From positions 84,035,001 through 84,099,000 of the forward strand of contig CATIUR010000003.1 of the NCBI GenBank assembly GCA_949592205.1: a stretch of 64,000 nucleotides of DNA. The letters run 5' to 3'. Within the stretch, counting starts at the first letter, position 1. Every line of letters begins with the position of its first letter. Source of the stretch: Helichrysum umbraculigerum. Taxonomy: Eukaryota; Streptophyta; Magnoliopsida; Asterales; Asteraceae. Made by a program: the position numbers and the translations under genes. Positions 1 to 11,390 of this stretch are shown here, in pieces. The notes under the pieces were generated by a model, which searched no databases, was not told the DNA's origin, and worked only from the letters and a program-made list of their open reading frames with translations.

Positions 1-1179
1 TGAGAATATTCCTCCACATGTGCACTCCAATCATAGAATTCATCTACTGTAGAAACCAGTGCTGAAATATAAATGCATGAGCTGTATCTTTTCCAGAAAA
101 CTGTGGTTGAGTTGAAGAAGAATAAGTTTTGGAGGTGGAAGGCTTAGTGAAACCAGAAGTAGGTGCTTTGCTTTTCTCACATTCCCGAGCAAAGTGTCCC
201 AAATTCTGACAGTTGTAACACCGAACCTTCGATTTATCAAATCCTGGTTTACCCTCCAACTTGCTTTTTCCAGTTCTTTGAAGAAACTTCTTGACCTTTC
301 TTGTTAGCATAGCAAGATTCCATTGAAGATCCATTTCTTCAAGATCGTCTGGATGTAACTAATCGTAATCCTCTTCTGTCAAGTCTACATTCCCAACCTT
401 TCCAAAAATAAACGCCTCATATGATGAAAGAAAAGTTGTGACAACATTTGCATGATCTTTAGTAATCTTTGAAACATGTTGGTTGGAATTTTGTTGTTGA
501 TTATTGGTAGCAAAAGCACTTCCAGTTCCATAAAATAACTAGCATAACCACCTGCAGTTCCACTAGAATTTCCACCATTAAATGTCTCAGAACCAGAGAA
601 CAAGGCTGTTGTTTCTGAAGCTTTCTTAGAACCAAATTGAGAATATTGCATCATCTTTCCAGTCTCCTTTTTCTATAAAGAAACATCATATACTTGCAAT
701 TTGTTGATCAAATCCTCGTATGCATATTCACCCAATGATTCATCTTCCATCAAAATGTTAGCCTTAATATCCCAGCTTGAAGGTAAAGCTTCAATCAACT
801 TCTCATTGATTTCAAGACGTTCCAAAATCAAACCATGTCTTTTGAGTTCACTGATTAACTGGGAATATTGGACAATTAAGTCATTAAAAGATTCATTTGG
901 CATGCATGTGAATACATCCATTGCTTCTTTAACAAGTCACGTTTACTTTTCTTCAACTTGTCATTTCCAGCAAAACGTTTCTCCATTGCCTTATAAAGCT
1001 CATATGCCGTATTCAAATCTTTCCATCCGGCAAGAACATCACTAGGAAGACTCATAGAGATAACCGACTTAGCTTTCTTGTCTCGATCATGTTCTTTCCT
1101 TTCATCAGAAGTCATCATTTTGAGTGACTTGGGAGGAGGATTATTATCCCTATAAATTCCTTCAGCTCTAGGGTGAATT
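1..1179 (-). pseudogene. gag: Copia A gag, C-terminal part, frameshifted
   Basis: This is the nucleocapsid-side part of a Ty1/copia Gag, read leftwards. It holds the end of the UBN2-type gag region (about 1118-673, with the usual leucine-rich helices and an LPSSWD-like motif) and a CCHC zinc knuckle (C-x2-C-x4-H-x4-C) at about 185-226. The reading frame changes near 930, again between 680 and 390, and again near 60, so no single protein can be made. Position 1179 continues in phase with 10444 once element B and one copy of its 5-bp target duplication are removed. Gag would package the element RNA; here it is a relic. Confidence 0.85.
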
Positions 1180-3330
1180 GTAACGCCCCTAAATTTGTAA
1201 GTTTTAAATACTATAATATGTGTTTAATTGTTTAAGTTATATAATATGTGTATTAAATGTATAATGTGTTTAAGTTTTGTTATAAGTTAAAGATAAGTTA
1301 GAAAGGACTAAATGTGTTAAGTTATTTGTGGGAATAGGATTTAGAATGTAAAGAAGAAGGGGTTAGAGGGACTAAACTTGTTAAGTGCTGTAAGTAGAAA
1401 GGTTTAAATGCAAAGTGTAGTATTAAAATCAAGTTCCAGCTCTTTCTTGTTCCTCCTGTACGTGAAATAAACAGAAAACAGAGAGAGAGATAGAGAAAGA
1501 TACGATTGAGAGAGAGAGGAGAAGAAGAAAGCATCAAAGTGAAGCTAGGGTTTATGTGTTTAAGGTTCTTGTTATCTATTTGATCTTTACTAAGGTATAA
1601 ATCTTCTAATTCTTTGTTTAATTTGATGATTTAAAGTGTTCACCATAAACCCTAGTTATGGGGTTTTGATTGAACTTTGAGTATAATGATGAATTGAGTA
1701 AAGTAAGGATAGATATGTGATGTTAAAGTGATTATTGAAGTTAAAAATGTTAAAGTTCTATTACAATCAAAGTTATGCTTATAATTATTGTTAACTTAGT
1801 AAGTTGTAAAGAAAATCAATATGAAAGTGATGAAGATAGTGATATGTAATCACTCATAATGTTGAAATTATGAAAGTTTAAGAAATAAGAAAACAAGGAT
1901 CAAGTTAATTGGGTAAAGAAGTGTTAATGAATTAACATATATATTGAAAGTCAATATGTAATTAAGTAATTTTATGTGAATTATGTGTTTACATGATTAG
2001 GTGATCAAAGTGCTCAAGTTGGACCAAGTGTTTCTTTTAATCTAAAGCAAGGTAAGTATTGGGATTTTGTTGAAGTAGTGATTTCTATGTCATTTGTTTG
2101 ATGTTAATCAAGGAATGACATTAGGGTCACTTGTGGAAGTAGTTAATCCTTGTGATTAACTTTGTGGAAGTGATTAAGGATCCTTAATTGTTTAAGTGTT
2201 TAAGTTATGTTGAAGTATCCCTTACTTACTAAGCGTTGTGCTTATTGTTTTAAGTTTATCATTTTTAGGTGAATCAAGTGGTAAGCGTGAAGGTTTGGGC
2301 AAGGGACCGGCTTAAAGACTAATGGTGGCTTGTTGCTAGTCGGTAACAAGTTTTACATCCTTTTTGAATCATGCTCGTGATATGTAAAAGATCACCCCTT
2401 TTTGTTAAGAAATCATGACTTTGTAATCACTAAGTCAAAGGTTTAAGTTTTGGTTTGTAAAAAGGTTAAAGTACATAAGTGTTGAAAGTTGAAGTTGTAT
2501 GATAACAATACTTTGGTTTGACTTAGAATAGTCAATGTGATGATATTTTGATATTAAACCAGTGGTTATTTGGGTAAATATCCAAACGGGTCAAGAAAGT
2601 GTCTAATTGGGCATCCGTTGAATTAAAGAGTTAAATTGAGCTATGATGCAAGTATATAACTTGTAGTCATTGCTTTAAGTCTTATTTTTATAGTTAAAGA
2701 ATGTGTCAAAGTTTGAAAACTTGGTTTGGAATGGTTTGTAATTTGATATGTCACTAAAATGAGTTAAAATGGTTGTTTTGGTGTCATTAGTTCAAATCTC
2801 GTATAAATGTAAAATTTTGAAAAGTGAAAATTAGGAAACGTTTGAAGTGTCATATTATAAGTGTCTGCAAAGTTTTAAATTCCCAGGTTTTGTCGTTTGA
2901 AAGATATGCGTGTTTAAAGTTCGGGGTTTGGTCATAAGGAAAAGGCCAAATTCTGACCTGCTGTGCAGGTGGTAGAAGCCGGCGGCTTTGATAAGGAAGC
3001 CGGCGGCTTAAGAAGGGAAGCCGGCGGCTCCAAATGCCTATCCGGCGGCTTGTAAAGTCTTTAAAACTCAATTGGCTTCTGTTAAGATCTGTTAGCTCAA
3101 AACCTAAATCACCCGGCGGTTGATAAGGGGAAGCCGGTGGGTTGTGTTGTCAAGCCGGCGGCTTGGAAGGCCAAGCCGGCGGCTTCCTTCAGTGCAGATC
3201 TCTTTTTAAACTTTGTTGTTAAATCAAATGGATAATTGATAATTGTATAGAAACAATATAAAATATGGATTTTAAAATGAAGTAGATATAAAAAAAAAAA
3301 AAAAAAAAAAAAAAATTTCGGGGTGTTTCA
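1180..3330 (+). repeat. 5' LTR of gypsy B (2151 bp)
   Basis: It is a direct copy of 8296-10443. It begins TG and ends CA and is AT-rich, except for a GC-rich pocket at 2975-3187. A GA-rich tract lies at about 1481-1530, and a poly(A) run of about 26 is near the 3' end at 3290-3315. Short frames inside it occur identically in both LTRs and look like chance ORFs. Confidence 0.95.
2975..3265 (+). promoter_or_regulatory. Palindrome cluster (AAGCCGGCGGCTT) and TATA-like box in LTR B
   Basis: Seven to eight copies or variants of AAGCCG-G-CGGCTT, a perfect inverted repeat around a central G, lie between 2975 and 3187 in otherwise AT-rich DNA. A TATA-like TATAAAATA follows at 3257-3265. The same arrangement is at 10091-10303 and 10374-10382 in the other LTR. 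The role as U3 enhancer and promoter is inference from position; the repeats are directly visible. Confidence 0.6.
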
Positions 3331-3333
3331 AGT

Positions 3334-3345
3334 TGGTATCAGAGC
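3334..3345 (+). promoter_or_regulatory. Primer binding site of gypsy B (initiator tRNA-Met)
   Basis: TGGTATCAGAGC, three bases after the 5' LTR end, is complementary to the 3' end of plant initiator tRNA-Met and would prime minus-strand DNA synthesis. The following 3346-3710 is leader without a convincing ORF. Confidence 0.95.
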
Positions 3346-3710
3346 ACGGTTTAAGGGATTCGGGTATTCACCATTAGTGGGTACTTGATCTTAAACCATT
3401 GTTATTATTGTTGAGCATGATATATAATTACGTTGTGATATTGTTTTATTAATGACTGAAGCACTAATATTTCTGCATTTAGATATCACGTGTGGACCAT
3501 GATGACGTATGTGATAATGTGATAATTAATGTGCCTGGCCAACACAGTAATTATCATATGACTCGGTACGGTGTCATGAAAAGCACGAGATGTTGAGAGA
3601 ATGAAATTTAGTGGTATTTGCTTATGTGTGGCAGTAAGTTAAGATTAAATAAGTTTGTTAATCGTGAAAGTAAGTGTGTATTAAATCTTTTGTATCTATT
3701 TCAGTAAAAG

Positions 3711-6700
3711 ATGGACGAAAGGGACATTGATTTAAATCTTGGGCTAAACCCTCAAGGTGTAGCCCAGTATAGGGAAGCAGGAGGTGGAGGTGAAAGACCG
3801 AGATCTCCTGCTAATGAAGCTAGGTTATCCCTTCCTGAATTAAGAACCCTGATTTCTCAAGAAGTGGCTCACGCTCAAGAGGCATCTTTACCTCTATTAC
3901 TTAGTAGAATTTCGGAAACTATTACAGATGAATTTTATCGGCGTGAAGAAGAGGCAAATATTTTCAGGAATGTGCCACATGTTGATCCACCTGTGGTACA
4001 GGCTCCTGAAGATAGAAGGTTTAGTTATAAGGATTTCTCTGCCTGTAATCCACCTTCATATGATGGGGACATGGATCCTATTAAGGCACAAAGATGGATT
4101 TCTGAAGTTGAAGGAGCGTTCTCCACTACTGAATGTCCTGATAGATTACAGGTTAGATACGCAGCTAATCTTCTTAAAGCTCGAGCTAAAGGATGGTGGG
4201 AAGTTCAATGTCGTACCAAGGGCGCCGAAGCAATTAAAAATTTAACTTGGAACGAATTTAAAGAAATGTTTCACCAAGCTTATTCACAAGAAGCTGATTT
4301 GATGGAAATTCGTCGTAAGTTTATAGCTATGGAGCAAACCACTGAGTCAATAAATGAAATTGTTGGAGTTTTTCTAGACAGAGCTCATTTCTGTCCAGAA
4401 TATATGGAGAATCCTAAACGACTCATGGAGCATTTCCATCATATTTTGAAGCCAGAGATCCGTCAGTTTGTTAATCCTAAGCGTTGTCACACTTTGGAAG
4501 AAATGATAGATGAAGCTCGGTACCAAGAGCTTGAATGGAGTCGTCGAGTTGCGAAAAGAAAAGCTGAACAATCTTCTTATGCAGCTAAGAAAGCTAAGCC
4601 TGCTGAGAGTTCTAAAGGAGATGAGAAGAAAGGGGATAGAAGGGAAGTTCCTGAGTGCAAGACTTGTCATAAAAGACATTACGGTGAATGTCGAGTAGGA
4701 ACTAACGCTTGTAATCAATGTGGAAGAGTGGGCCACATAGCTCGTGACTGCCCTAACCCAATTAGGGTATGTTATAACTGCTATAAACCGGGCCACATCA
4801 AATCTGAATGCCCTGATTTAAGAGCTCAATCTGCTCCCCTTCCACCACGTCGTCAATCTGAGAGAAAGCCTGAAGAACCTGCTAAGACTAAAAGTCGATC
4901 TTTTCAAATTACCGCTGAAGAAGCTAAGAGGGCCCCGGATGTTATGACAGGTACCTTCCTTATAAATCAAAAACCTGCTTACGTGTTATTCGATTCGGGT
5001 GCCTCAAGATCCTTCGTATCTGAAAAGTTTTGTTGTGATTTTTCCATTCCCTTATCTGCTTTAGATACTCCCTTAGATGTTGAAGTTGCTGATGATAGGG
5101 TTGTTTTTGTAACCAATGTATATCGTGGGTGTCAATTAGAGATAGATAATGAAATTTTCCTTATAAACCTTATCCCGATGAAAATGGGTGAATTTGATGC
5201 CGTGGTAGGCATGGATTGGTTAGGAAAACATAATGCTCTTATTCAGTGTGAAATGAAAATAATTCGGGTCACTTCGCCAAGTGGGGGAGTTATTGATATT
5301 TATGGAGAAAAGCGAAGAGTTCCATTGTCTGTCTGTACTTTTGCTCGTGCTAAACGATATTTACTGCATGGTTGCCAATCCTTTCTGGCGCATGTAGTGG
5401 ATATTCAAAAATCTGTTCCTAAGATTGAAGAACTTTCAGTAGTTAAAGAATTCCCTGATGTATTTCCTGAGGAATTACCGGGTGTTCCACCTGATAGACA
5501 AGTTGAATTCCGTATTGAATTGGTACCTGGAGCTATACCTATAGCCAAAACTCCATATAGGCTTGCCCCATCAGAAATGCAAGAAATGATGAAGCAATTA
5601 CAGGAATTACTTGATAAGGGATTCATACGCCCGAGTAGTTCACCATGGGGAGCTCCGGTACTTTTTGTTAAAAAGAAAGATGGTACAATGAGAATGTGCA
5701 TTGATTATAGGGAATTAAATAAAGTGACCATCAAGAATAGGTATCCATTGCCTAGAATTGATGATCTATTCGATCAACTCCAAGGTGCAAGTTTCTTTTC
5801 TAAAATCGATCTGCGTTCTGGATATCATCAATTGAAAGTTCGAGAAGAAGATGTTTCTAAAACCGCCTTCAGAACAAGGTATGGCCATTATGAATTCGTG
5901 GTTATGCCTTTTGGTCTGACAAATGCACCTTCAGCTTTTATGGATCTTATGAATCGAGTATGTCGCCCTATGCTCGATAAGTTCGTGATTGTGTTTATAG
6001 ATGATATTCTTATTTACTCTAAATCTGTTGGTGATCACGAAGTTCATTTGAGGCAAGTATTACAAACATTGAGAGATGAAAAGCTTTATGCTAAATTCTC
6101 AAAATGTAAATTCTGGCTTCGTGAGGTTCAATTTTTAGGGCATGTTGTTAATAATCAAGGAATTAAAGTCGATCCAATTAAAGTTGAAGCTGTTTTGAAA
6201 TGGGAGCCTCCAACAAATCCCACAGAAGTTCAGAGTTTTCTAGGATTAGCCGGTTATTATCGACGGTTCATCCAAGATTTCTCTAAAATTTCTACTCCTC
6301 TTACAAAGCTTACTCGAAAGAACATAAAGTTTGAATGGAATGATCAAGCTGAACAAGCTTTCCGAACCTTAAAGCAACAACTTAGCCAAGCCCCTATCTT
6401 GGTACTTCCAGATGGTACCGAAGATATGGTGGTGTATTGTGATGCCTCTCACAATGGTCTAGGTTGTGTTCTGATGCAACGTGGCAAGGTGATTTCATAT
6501 GCTTCTAGACAATTAAAGGAGAATGAAAAAGGTTACCCCACTCATGATTTGGAGTTAGCAGCAGTAGTTTTTGCCTTAAAATTTTGGAGGCATTATCTTT
6601 ATGGTGTTAAGTGTACCATTTACACTGACCATAAAAGTCTCAAGTATTTCTTCAATCAACGTGATCTTAATATGAGGCAAAGACGTTGGCTTGATTTGGT

Positions 6701-8279
6701 GAAGGATTATGATTGTGAAATTTTATACCATCCTGGAAAAGCTAACGTGGTGGCTGACGCCTTGAGCAGAAAAGCTTTGCATCATTCTCTAGTTGTCAAA
6801 TCTCTTCGAATTACTATTCTTCCAAATTTATTGGATCAAATTAAGGAAGCTCAAATTAAGGCTTGGCAAGAAAATGACGTTAGAGCAGAACGTATAAAAG
6901 GTCAAGTCAATGATTTTGTTGAAGATTCCCTAGGAATTAAGACTCGATATGGAAGAATCTGGATTCCAAACTTTCCTGAGCTGAAAAAGTTAATACTCGA
7001 TGAAGCTCATAAATCTCGATATTCAATCCATCCTGGTGCAACCAAAATGTATCATGATTTGAAATCTGACTATTGGTGGCCAGGTATGAAGCGTGAAGTT
7101 GTTAAGTATGTAGAACAATGTTTAACCTGTTTACAGGTAAAAGCCGAACATCAAAAGCCGTATGGCAAAATGCAGCCTTTAGATATACCTGTTTGGAAGT
7201 GGGAACACATTACGATGGATCTTATTACTAAATTTCCTAAAACTCAGCGCCAATATGATGCAATATGGGTAATAGTAGATCGTCTGACAAAGAGTGCTCT
7301 ATTTCTACCAATCAAAGAAACTATGTCTACTGAAGCTCTTGCTGATTTGTACGTAAAAGAGGTTGTTGCTCGACATGGTATGCCGTTATCTATTGTCTCA
7401 GATAGAGATAGTAGATTCACTTCTCGTTTTTGGAACAAATTCCAAGAAGATATAGGTACACGTGTCAACCTAAGTACAGCTTATCACCCACAAACGGATG
7501 GCCAAAGTGAAAGAACTATTCAAACTTTAGAAGATATGCTAAGAGCATGTGCCATTGACTTCGGTGGTAGCTGGGATACTCATTTACCTCTTGCTGAGTT
7601 TTCTTATAATAACAGTTACCACTCGAGTATAAAGATGGCGCCTTATGAAATGCTGTATGGTAGGAAGTGTAGAACTCCGTTATGTTGGGGCGAAATTGGG
7701 CAAAGGGAGTTGGGAAGCACTGACATTGTTCAAAGGACAACAGAAAAGATAGATCAGATCAGAGAACGATTGAAAGCGGCGCAAGACAGACAGAAATCTT
7801 ATGCTGATAAAAGAAGGCGTTTGATAGAGTTTCAAGAAGGAGATTTGGTCATGTTGAAAGTATCTCCTTGGAAGGGTATAATCCGTTTTAGAAAACGTGG
7901 AAAGTTGAGTCCTCGATTTATTGGTCCGTTCAAAATAGTAGCAAGAATTGGAAAGCTGGCATATCGTCTTGAATTGCCAAATGAATTGGCGGGAATACAT
8001 GATACTTTCCACGTGTCCTATCTTAGAAAATGTTTAGTTGATGAAGCGGCTTACGTGCCTTTAGAAGAGATTGAAGTCAATGACCAATTAAACTATATAG
8101 AACAACTGATTGTAATCCTTGATGAAAAGATTAAAAAGTTAAGAAACAAAGAAATTAAATTATTCAAGGTGCAATGGAAGCATAGAAAAGGATCCGAGTT
8201 TACTTGGGAGTCGGAGGAGGAATTGATCAAGTACTATCCGGCTCTACTTCAAGAATGGATTGTGAGGACACAATCCTAA
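3711..8279 (+). CDS. gag-pol: Gag-Pol polyprotein of gypsy B, 1522 aa, intact
   Basis: This is a single uninterrupted frame. Gag occupies about residues 100-300, followed by two CCHC zinc knuckles near 333-346 and 353-366. The aspartic protease has its FDSGAS active site near 428. Reverse transcriptase shows the FIDDILIYS catalytic motif near 762, and RNase H begins at YCDASH near 908. Integrase has an HHCC zinc region near 1107-1145 and DDE residues near 1169, 1230 and 1267. The C-terminal about 60 residues look like a chromodomain-like segment (KVQWK...FTWES), as in Tekay/Del chromoviruses, which directs integration to chromatin. The start ATG follows a pyrimidine-rich TTTCAG. The length is normal for the group and no break is seen. 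It would form virus-like particles in the cytoplasm and integrate cDNA in the nucleus. Confidence 0.95.
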   Translation: MDERDIDLNLGLNPQGVAQYREAGGGGERPRSPANEARLSLPELRTLISQEVAHAQEASLPLLLSRISETITDEFYRREEEANIFRNVPHVDPPVVQAPEDRRFSYKDFSACNPPSYDGDMDPIKAQRWISEVEGAFSTTECPDRLQVRYAANLLKARAKGWWEVQCRTKGAEAIKNLTWNEFKEMFHQAYSQEADLMEIRRKFIAMEQTTESINEIVGVFLDRAHFCPEYMENPKRLMEHFHHILKPEIRQFVNPKRCHTLEEMIDEARYQELEWSRRVAKRKAEQSSYAAKKAKPAESSKGDEKKGDRREVPECKTCHKRHYGECRVGTNACNQCGRVGHIARDCPNPIRVCYNCYKPGHIKSECPDLRAQSAPLPPRRQSERKPEEPAKTKSRSFQITAEEAKRAPDVMTGTFLINQKPAYVLFDSGASRSFVSEKFCCDFSIPLSALDTPLDVEVADDRVVFVTNVYRGCQLEIDNEIFLINLIPMKMGEFDAVVGMDWLGKHNALIQCEMKIIRVTSPSGGVIDIYGEKRRVPLSVCTFARAKRYLLHGCQSFLAHVVDIQKSVPKIEELSVVKEFPDVFPEELPGVPPDRQVEFRIELVPGAIPIAKTPYRLAPSEMQEMMKQLQELLDKGFIRPSSSPWGAPVLFVKKKDGTMRMCIDYRELNKVTIKNRYPLPRIDDLFDQLQGASFFSKIDLRSGYHQLKVREEDVSKTAFRTRYGHYEFVVMPFGLTNAPSAFMDLMNRVCRPMLDKFVIVFIDDILIYSKSVGDHEVHLRQVLQTLRDEKLYAKFSKCKFWLREVQFLGHVVNNQGIKVDPIKVEAVLKWEPPTNPTEVQSFLGLAGYYRRFIQDFSKISTPLTKLTRKNIKFEWNDQAEQAFRTLKQQLSQAPILVLPDGTEDMVVYCDASHNGLGCVLMQRGKVISYASRQLKENEKGYPTHDLELAAVVFALKFWRHYLYGVKCTIYTDHKSLKYFFNQRDLNMRQRRWLDLVKDYDCEILYHPGKANVVADALSRKALHHSLVVKSLRITILPNLLDQIKEAQIKAWQENDVRAERIKGQVNDFVEDSLGIKTRYGRIWIPNFPELKKLILDEAHKSRYSIHPGATKMYHDLKSDYWWPGMKREVVKYVEQCLTCLQVKAEHQKPYGKMQPLDIPVWKWEHITMDLITKFPKTQRQYDAIWVIVDRLTKSALFLPIKETMSTEALADLYVKEVVARHGMPLSIVSDRDSRFTSRFWNKFQEDIGTRVNLSTAYHPQTDGQSERTIQTLEDMLRACAIDFGGSWDTHLPLAEFSYNNSYHSSIKMAPYEMLYGRKCRTPLCWGEIGQRELGSTDIVQRTTEKIDQIRERLKAAQDRQKSYADKRRRLIEFQEGDLVMLKVSPWKGIIRFRKRGKLSPRFIGPFKIVARIGKLAYRLELPNELAGIHDTFHVSYLRKCLVDEAAYVPLEEIEVNDQLNYIEQLIVILDEKIKKLRNKEIKLFKVQWKHRKGSEFTWESEEELIKYYPALLQEWIVRTQS

Positions 8280-8282
8280 ATA

Positions 8283-8295
8283 AGTGGGGGAGAGT
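8283..8295 (+). promoter_or_regulatory. Polypurine tract of gypsy B
   Basis: The purine-rich GTGGGGGAGAG lies directly before the 3' LTR, the expected site of plus-strand priming. It follows the gag-pol stop by a few bases. Confidence 0.85.
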
Positions 8296-10443
8296 TGTAA
8301 CGCCCCTAAATTTGTAAGTTTTAAATACTATAATATGTGTTTAATTGTTTAAGTTATATAATATGTGTATTAAATGTATAATGTGTTTAAGTTTTGTTAT
8401 AAGTTAAAGATAAGTTAGAAAGGGCTAAATGTGTTAAGTTATTTGTGGGAATAGGATTTAGAATGTAAAGAAGAAGGGGTTAGAGGGACTAAACTTGTTA
8501 AGTGCTGTAAGTAGAAGGGTTTAAATGCAAAGTGTAGTATTAAAATCAAGTTCCAGCTCTTTCTTGTTCCTCCTGTACGTGAAATAAACAGAAAACAGAG
8601 AGAGAGATAGAGAAAGATACGATTGAGAGAGAGAGGAGAAGAAGAAAGCATCAAAGTGAAGCTAGGGTTTATGTGTTTAAGGTTCTTGTTATCTATTTGA
8701 TCTTTACTAAGGTATAAATCTTCTAATTCTTTGTTTAATTTGATGATTTAAAGTGTTCACCATAAACCCTAGTTATGGGGTTTTGATTGAACTTTGAGTA
8801 TAATGATGAATTGAGTAAAGTAAGGATAGATATGTGATGTTAAAGTGATTATTGAAGTTAAAAATGTTAAAGTTCTATTACAATCAAAGTTATGCTTATA
8901 ATTATTGTTAACTTAGTAAGTTGTAAAGAAAATCAATATGAAAGTGATGAAGATAGTGATATGTAATCACTCATAATGTTGAAATTATGAAAGTTTAAGA
9001 AATAAGAAAACAAGGATCAAGTTAATTGGGTAAAGAAGTGTTAATGAATTAACATATATATTGAAAGTCAATATGTAATTAAGTAATTTTATGTGAATTA
9101 TGTGTTTACATGATTAGGTGATCAAAGTGCTCAAGTTGGACCAAGTGTTTCTTTTAATCTAAAGCAAGGTAAGTATTGGGATTTTGTTGAAGTAGTGATT
9201 TCTATGTCATTTGTTTGATGTTAATCAAGGAATGACATTAGGGTCACTTGTGGAAGTAGTTAATCCTTGTGATTAACTTTGTGGAAGTGATTAAGGATCC
9301 TTAATTGTTTAAGTGTTTAAGTTATGTTGAAGTATCCCTTACTTACTAAGCGTTGTGCTTATTGTTTTAAGTTTATCATTTTTAGGTGAATCAAGTGGTA
9401 AGCGTGAAGGTTTGGGCAAGGGACCGGCTTAAAGACTAATGGTGGCTTGTTGCTAGTCGGTAACAAGTTTTACATCCTTTTTGAATCATGCTCGTGATAT
9501 GTAAAAGATCACCCCTTTTTGTTAAGAAATCATGACTTTGTAATCACTAAGTCAAAGGTTTAAGTTTTGGTTTGTAAAAAGGTTAAAGTACATAAGTGTT
9601 GAAAGTTGAAGTTGTATGATAACAATACTTTGGTTTGACTTAGAATAGTCAATGTGATGATATTTTGATATTAAACCAGTGGTTATTTGGGTAAATATCC
9701 AAACGGGTCAAGAAAGTGTCTAATTGGGCATCCGTTGAATTAAAGAGTTAAATTGAGCTATGATGCAAGTATATAACTTGTAGTCATTGCTTTAAGTCTT
9801 ATTTTTATAGTTAAAGAATGTGTCAAAGTTTGAAAACTTGGTTTGGAATGGTTTGTAATTTGATATGTCACTAAAATGAGTTAAAATGGTTGTTTTGGTG
9901 TCATTAGTTCAAATCTCGTATAAATGTAAAATTTTGAAAAGTGAAAATTAGGAAACGTTTGAAGTGTCATATTATAAGTGTCTGCAAAGTTTTAAATTCC
10001 CAGGTTTTGTCGTTTGAAAGATATGCGTGTTTAAAGTTCGGGGTTTGGTCATAAGGAAAAGGCCAAATTCTGACCTGCTGTGCAGGTGGTAGAAGCCGGC
10101 GGCTTTGATAAGGAAGCCGGCGGCTTAAGAAGGGAAGCCGGCGGCTCCAAATGCCTATCCGGCGGCTTGTAAAGTCTTTAAAACTCAATTGGCTTCTGTT
10201 AAGATCTGTTAGCTCAAAACCTAAATCACCCGGCGGTTGATAAGGGGAGGCCGGCGGGTTGTGTTGTCAAGCCGGCGGCTTGGAAGGCCAAGCCGGCGGC
10301 TTCCTTCAGTGCAGATCTCTTTTTAAACTTTGTTGTTAAATCAAATGGATAATTGATAATTGTATAGAAACAATATAAAATATGGATTTTAAAATGAAGT
10401 AGATATAAAAAAAAAAAAAAAAAAAAAATTTCGGGGTGTTTCA
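8296..10443 (+). repeat. 3' LTR of gypsy B (2148 bp)
   Basis: It is nearly identical to the 5' LTR. Differences I saw are at the positions matching 1303, 1399, 3131 and 3138, plus a shorter poly(A) run. It carries the same palindrome cluster at 10091-10303 and the same TATA-like box at 10374-10382, and is followed by the target duplication TGAAT at 10444-10448. Confidence 0.95.
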
Positions 10444-10619
10444 TGAATGTATTGCTCCAAGATAGGAATCATTAAATCCGGATCATATAAAGCAATAAAC
10501 GACTCAAACCGATACCGTCAATCATCATAATCATTCTGACATAAGAACTTTGGTGGTTTGGTTGTAGTTCCCGTCTCTTGTTCACTCTTCATCATAGCTT
10601 GCCAATTCACATGAGCCAT
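10444..10619 (-). pseudogene. gag: Copia A gag, N-terminal piece with a stop
   Basis: The ATG is at 10619-10617. The first residues (MAHVNWQAMMKSEQET) run into a copia-type Gag start. A TGA interrupts the frame about 34 codons in, where related Gags have a tryptophan (D-W-R/K), so TGG has probably become TGA. The frame then stays open to the B insertion point and continues in phase at 1179. It encodes the N-terminal matrix-like part of Gag. Confidence 0.8.
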
Positions 10620-11390
10620 TTTGAACACTTAGAATAATCCGAGAATAAGAAAATCCGAGAATAACAGCTTCCGAGAGTAACCAATCCGAGAATAACACTT
10701 ATGCGTGAATCACAATCCATCTAAAGTCCGTCAATACCAACTCTCCGTGAATGACACTCAGTCAATAACAAACACTCCGTCAATAACAAAGTCCGTGAAT
10801 ACTAACACTCCGTGAATTCTAAGTCCGAGAATACAAGTCCGTCAATACTAGTCCGTGAATAATCAAGTACTATTCATGCGACAATAAGCTATTGTCGGAC
10901 CACACACAGAATCAATCACGGAACACTTAGTCACGGAAGAAAACGGTTACTCACTATTCACGGAAAATTAATCACAGATGAATTTTCCAGAAATTGAAAA
11001 GTATTGTAAAACCTTCAATTCTAGCTTGTTTTGGCTAAAATTGATATCACTGAACTCGGAATTTGATTTCCGACACTCGTAGGTACTCAATTTGATCTTT
11101 TACAGTCAAATTTAAGAATCCGTACACTTTGACGATAAACACGTAAACAATCCGAAGCAAATTCAGATCAAATTCAGATGAATTATGATCACAGAATCAC
11201 GTACAGCAGTAATTCGTCCAAATCCGAAGAAAATTGAGGTCAAAAGATATCGTTATTCATCCAAATCAGTAGAATCAACTTCAAACAGCAACAACACGAT
11301 CAAACTGAAGCTTCCGAGTCCTTTAAATCAAACAAATACCTCAAATTCAACTTGTAATTCAATCAAACAGTCCTAATTTCTATTCGTACA
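10620..11390 (-). repeat. Leader of copia A made of a repeated CCG(A/T)(G/C)AATA word
   Basis: Between the primer site and the gag ATG, and most densely at 10637-10930, the plus strand repeats short words such as TCCGAGAATAA, CCGTCAATA and CCGTGAATA some fifteen times. The same CCG.CAATA word forms palindromes in the LTR of A. No ORF of note is present. A short plus-strand frame at 11185-11376 looks like chance. Confidence 0.6.

Larger units (their letters stand above)
1180..10443 (+). mobile_element. Ty3/gypsy chromovirus-like LTR retrotransposon B, complete
   Basis: It has two LTRs (1180-3330 and 8296-10443), a tRNA-Met primer site, one open gag-pol frame, a polypurine tract and a 5-bp target duplication TGAAT (1175-1179 and 10444-10448). 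The LTRs start TGTAACGCCCC, as is common in plant chromoviruses of the Tekay/Del group, and end GTTTCA. I counted only about four base differences between the LTRs plus a poly(A) length change, so the insertion is very recent. It lies in the gag of copia A. The long intact frame suggests it may be, or recently was, autonomous. Confidence 0.95.

Noticed and set aside
2975..3187. Regular palindromic repeats as a CRISPR-like array
   Set aside because: Repeats are only about 13 bp with irregular short spacers, inside a plant LTR; no cas genes are present.
5405..8012. Several minus-strand frames of 74-110 aa inside gypsy B gag-pol
   Set aside because: They are antisense shadows of an intact conserved polyprotein.
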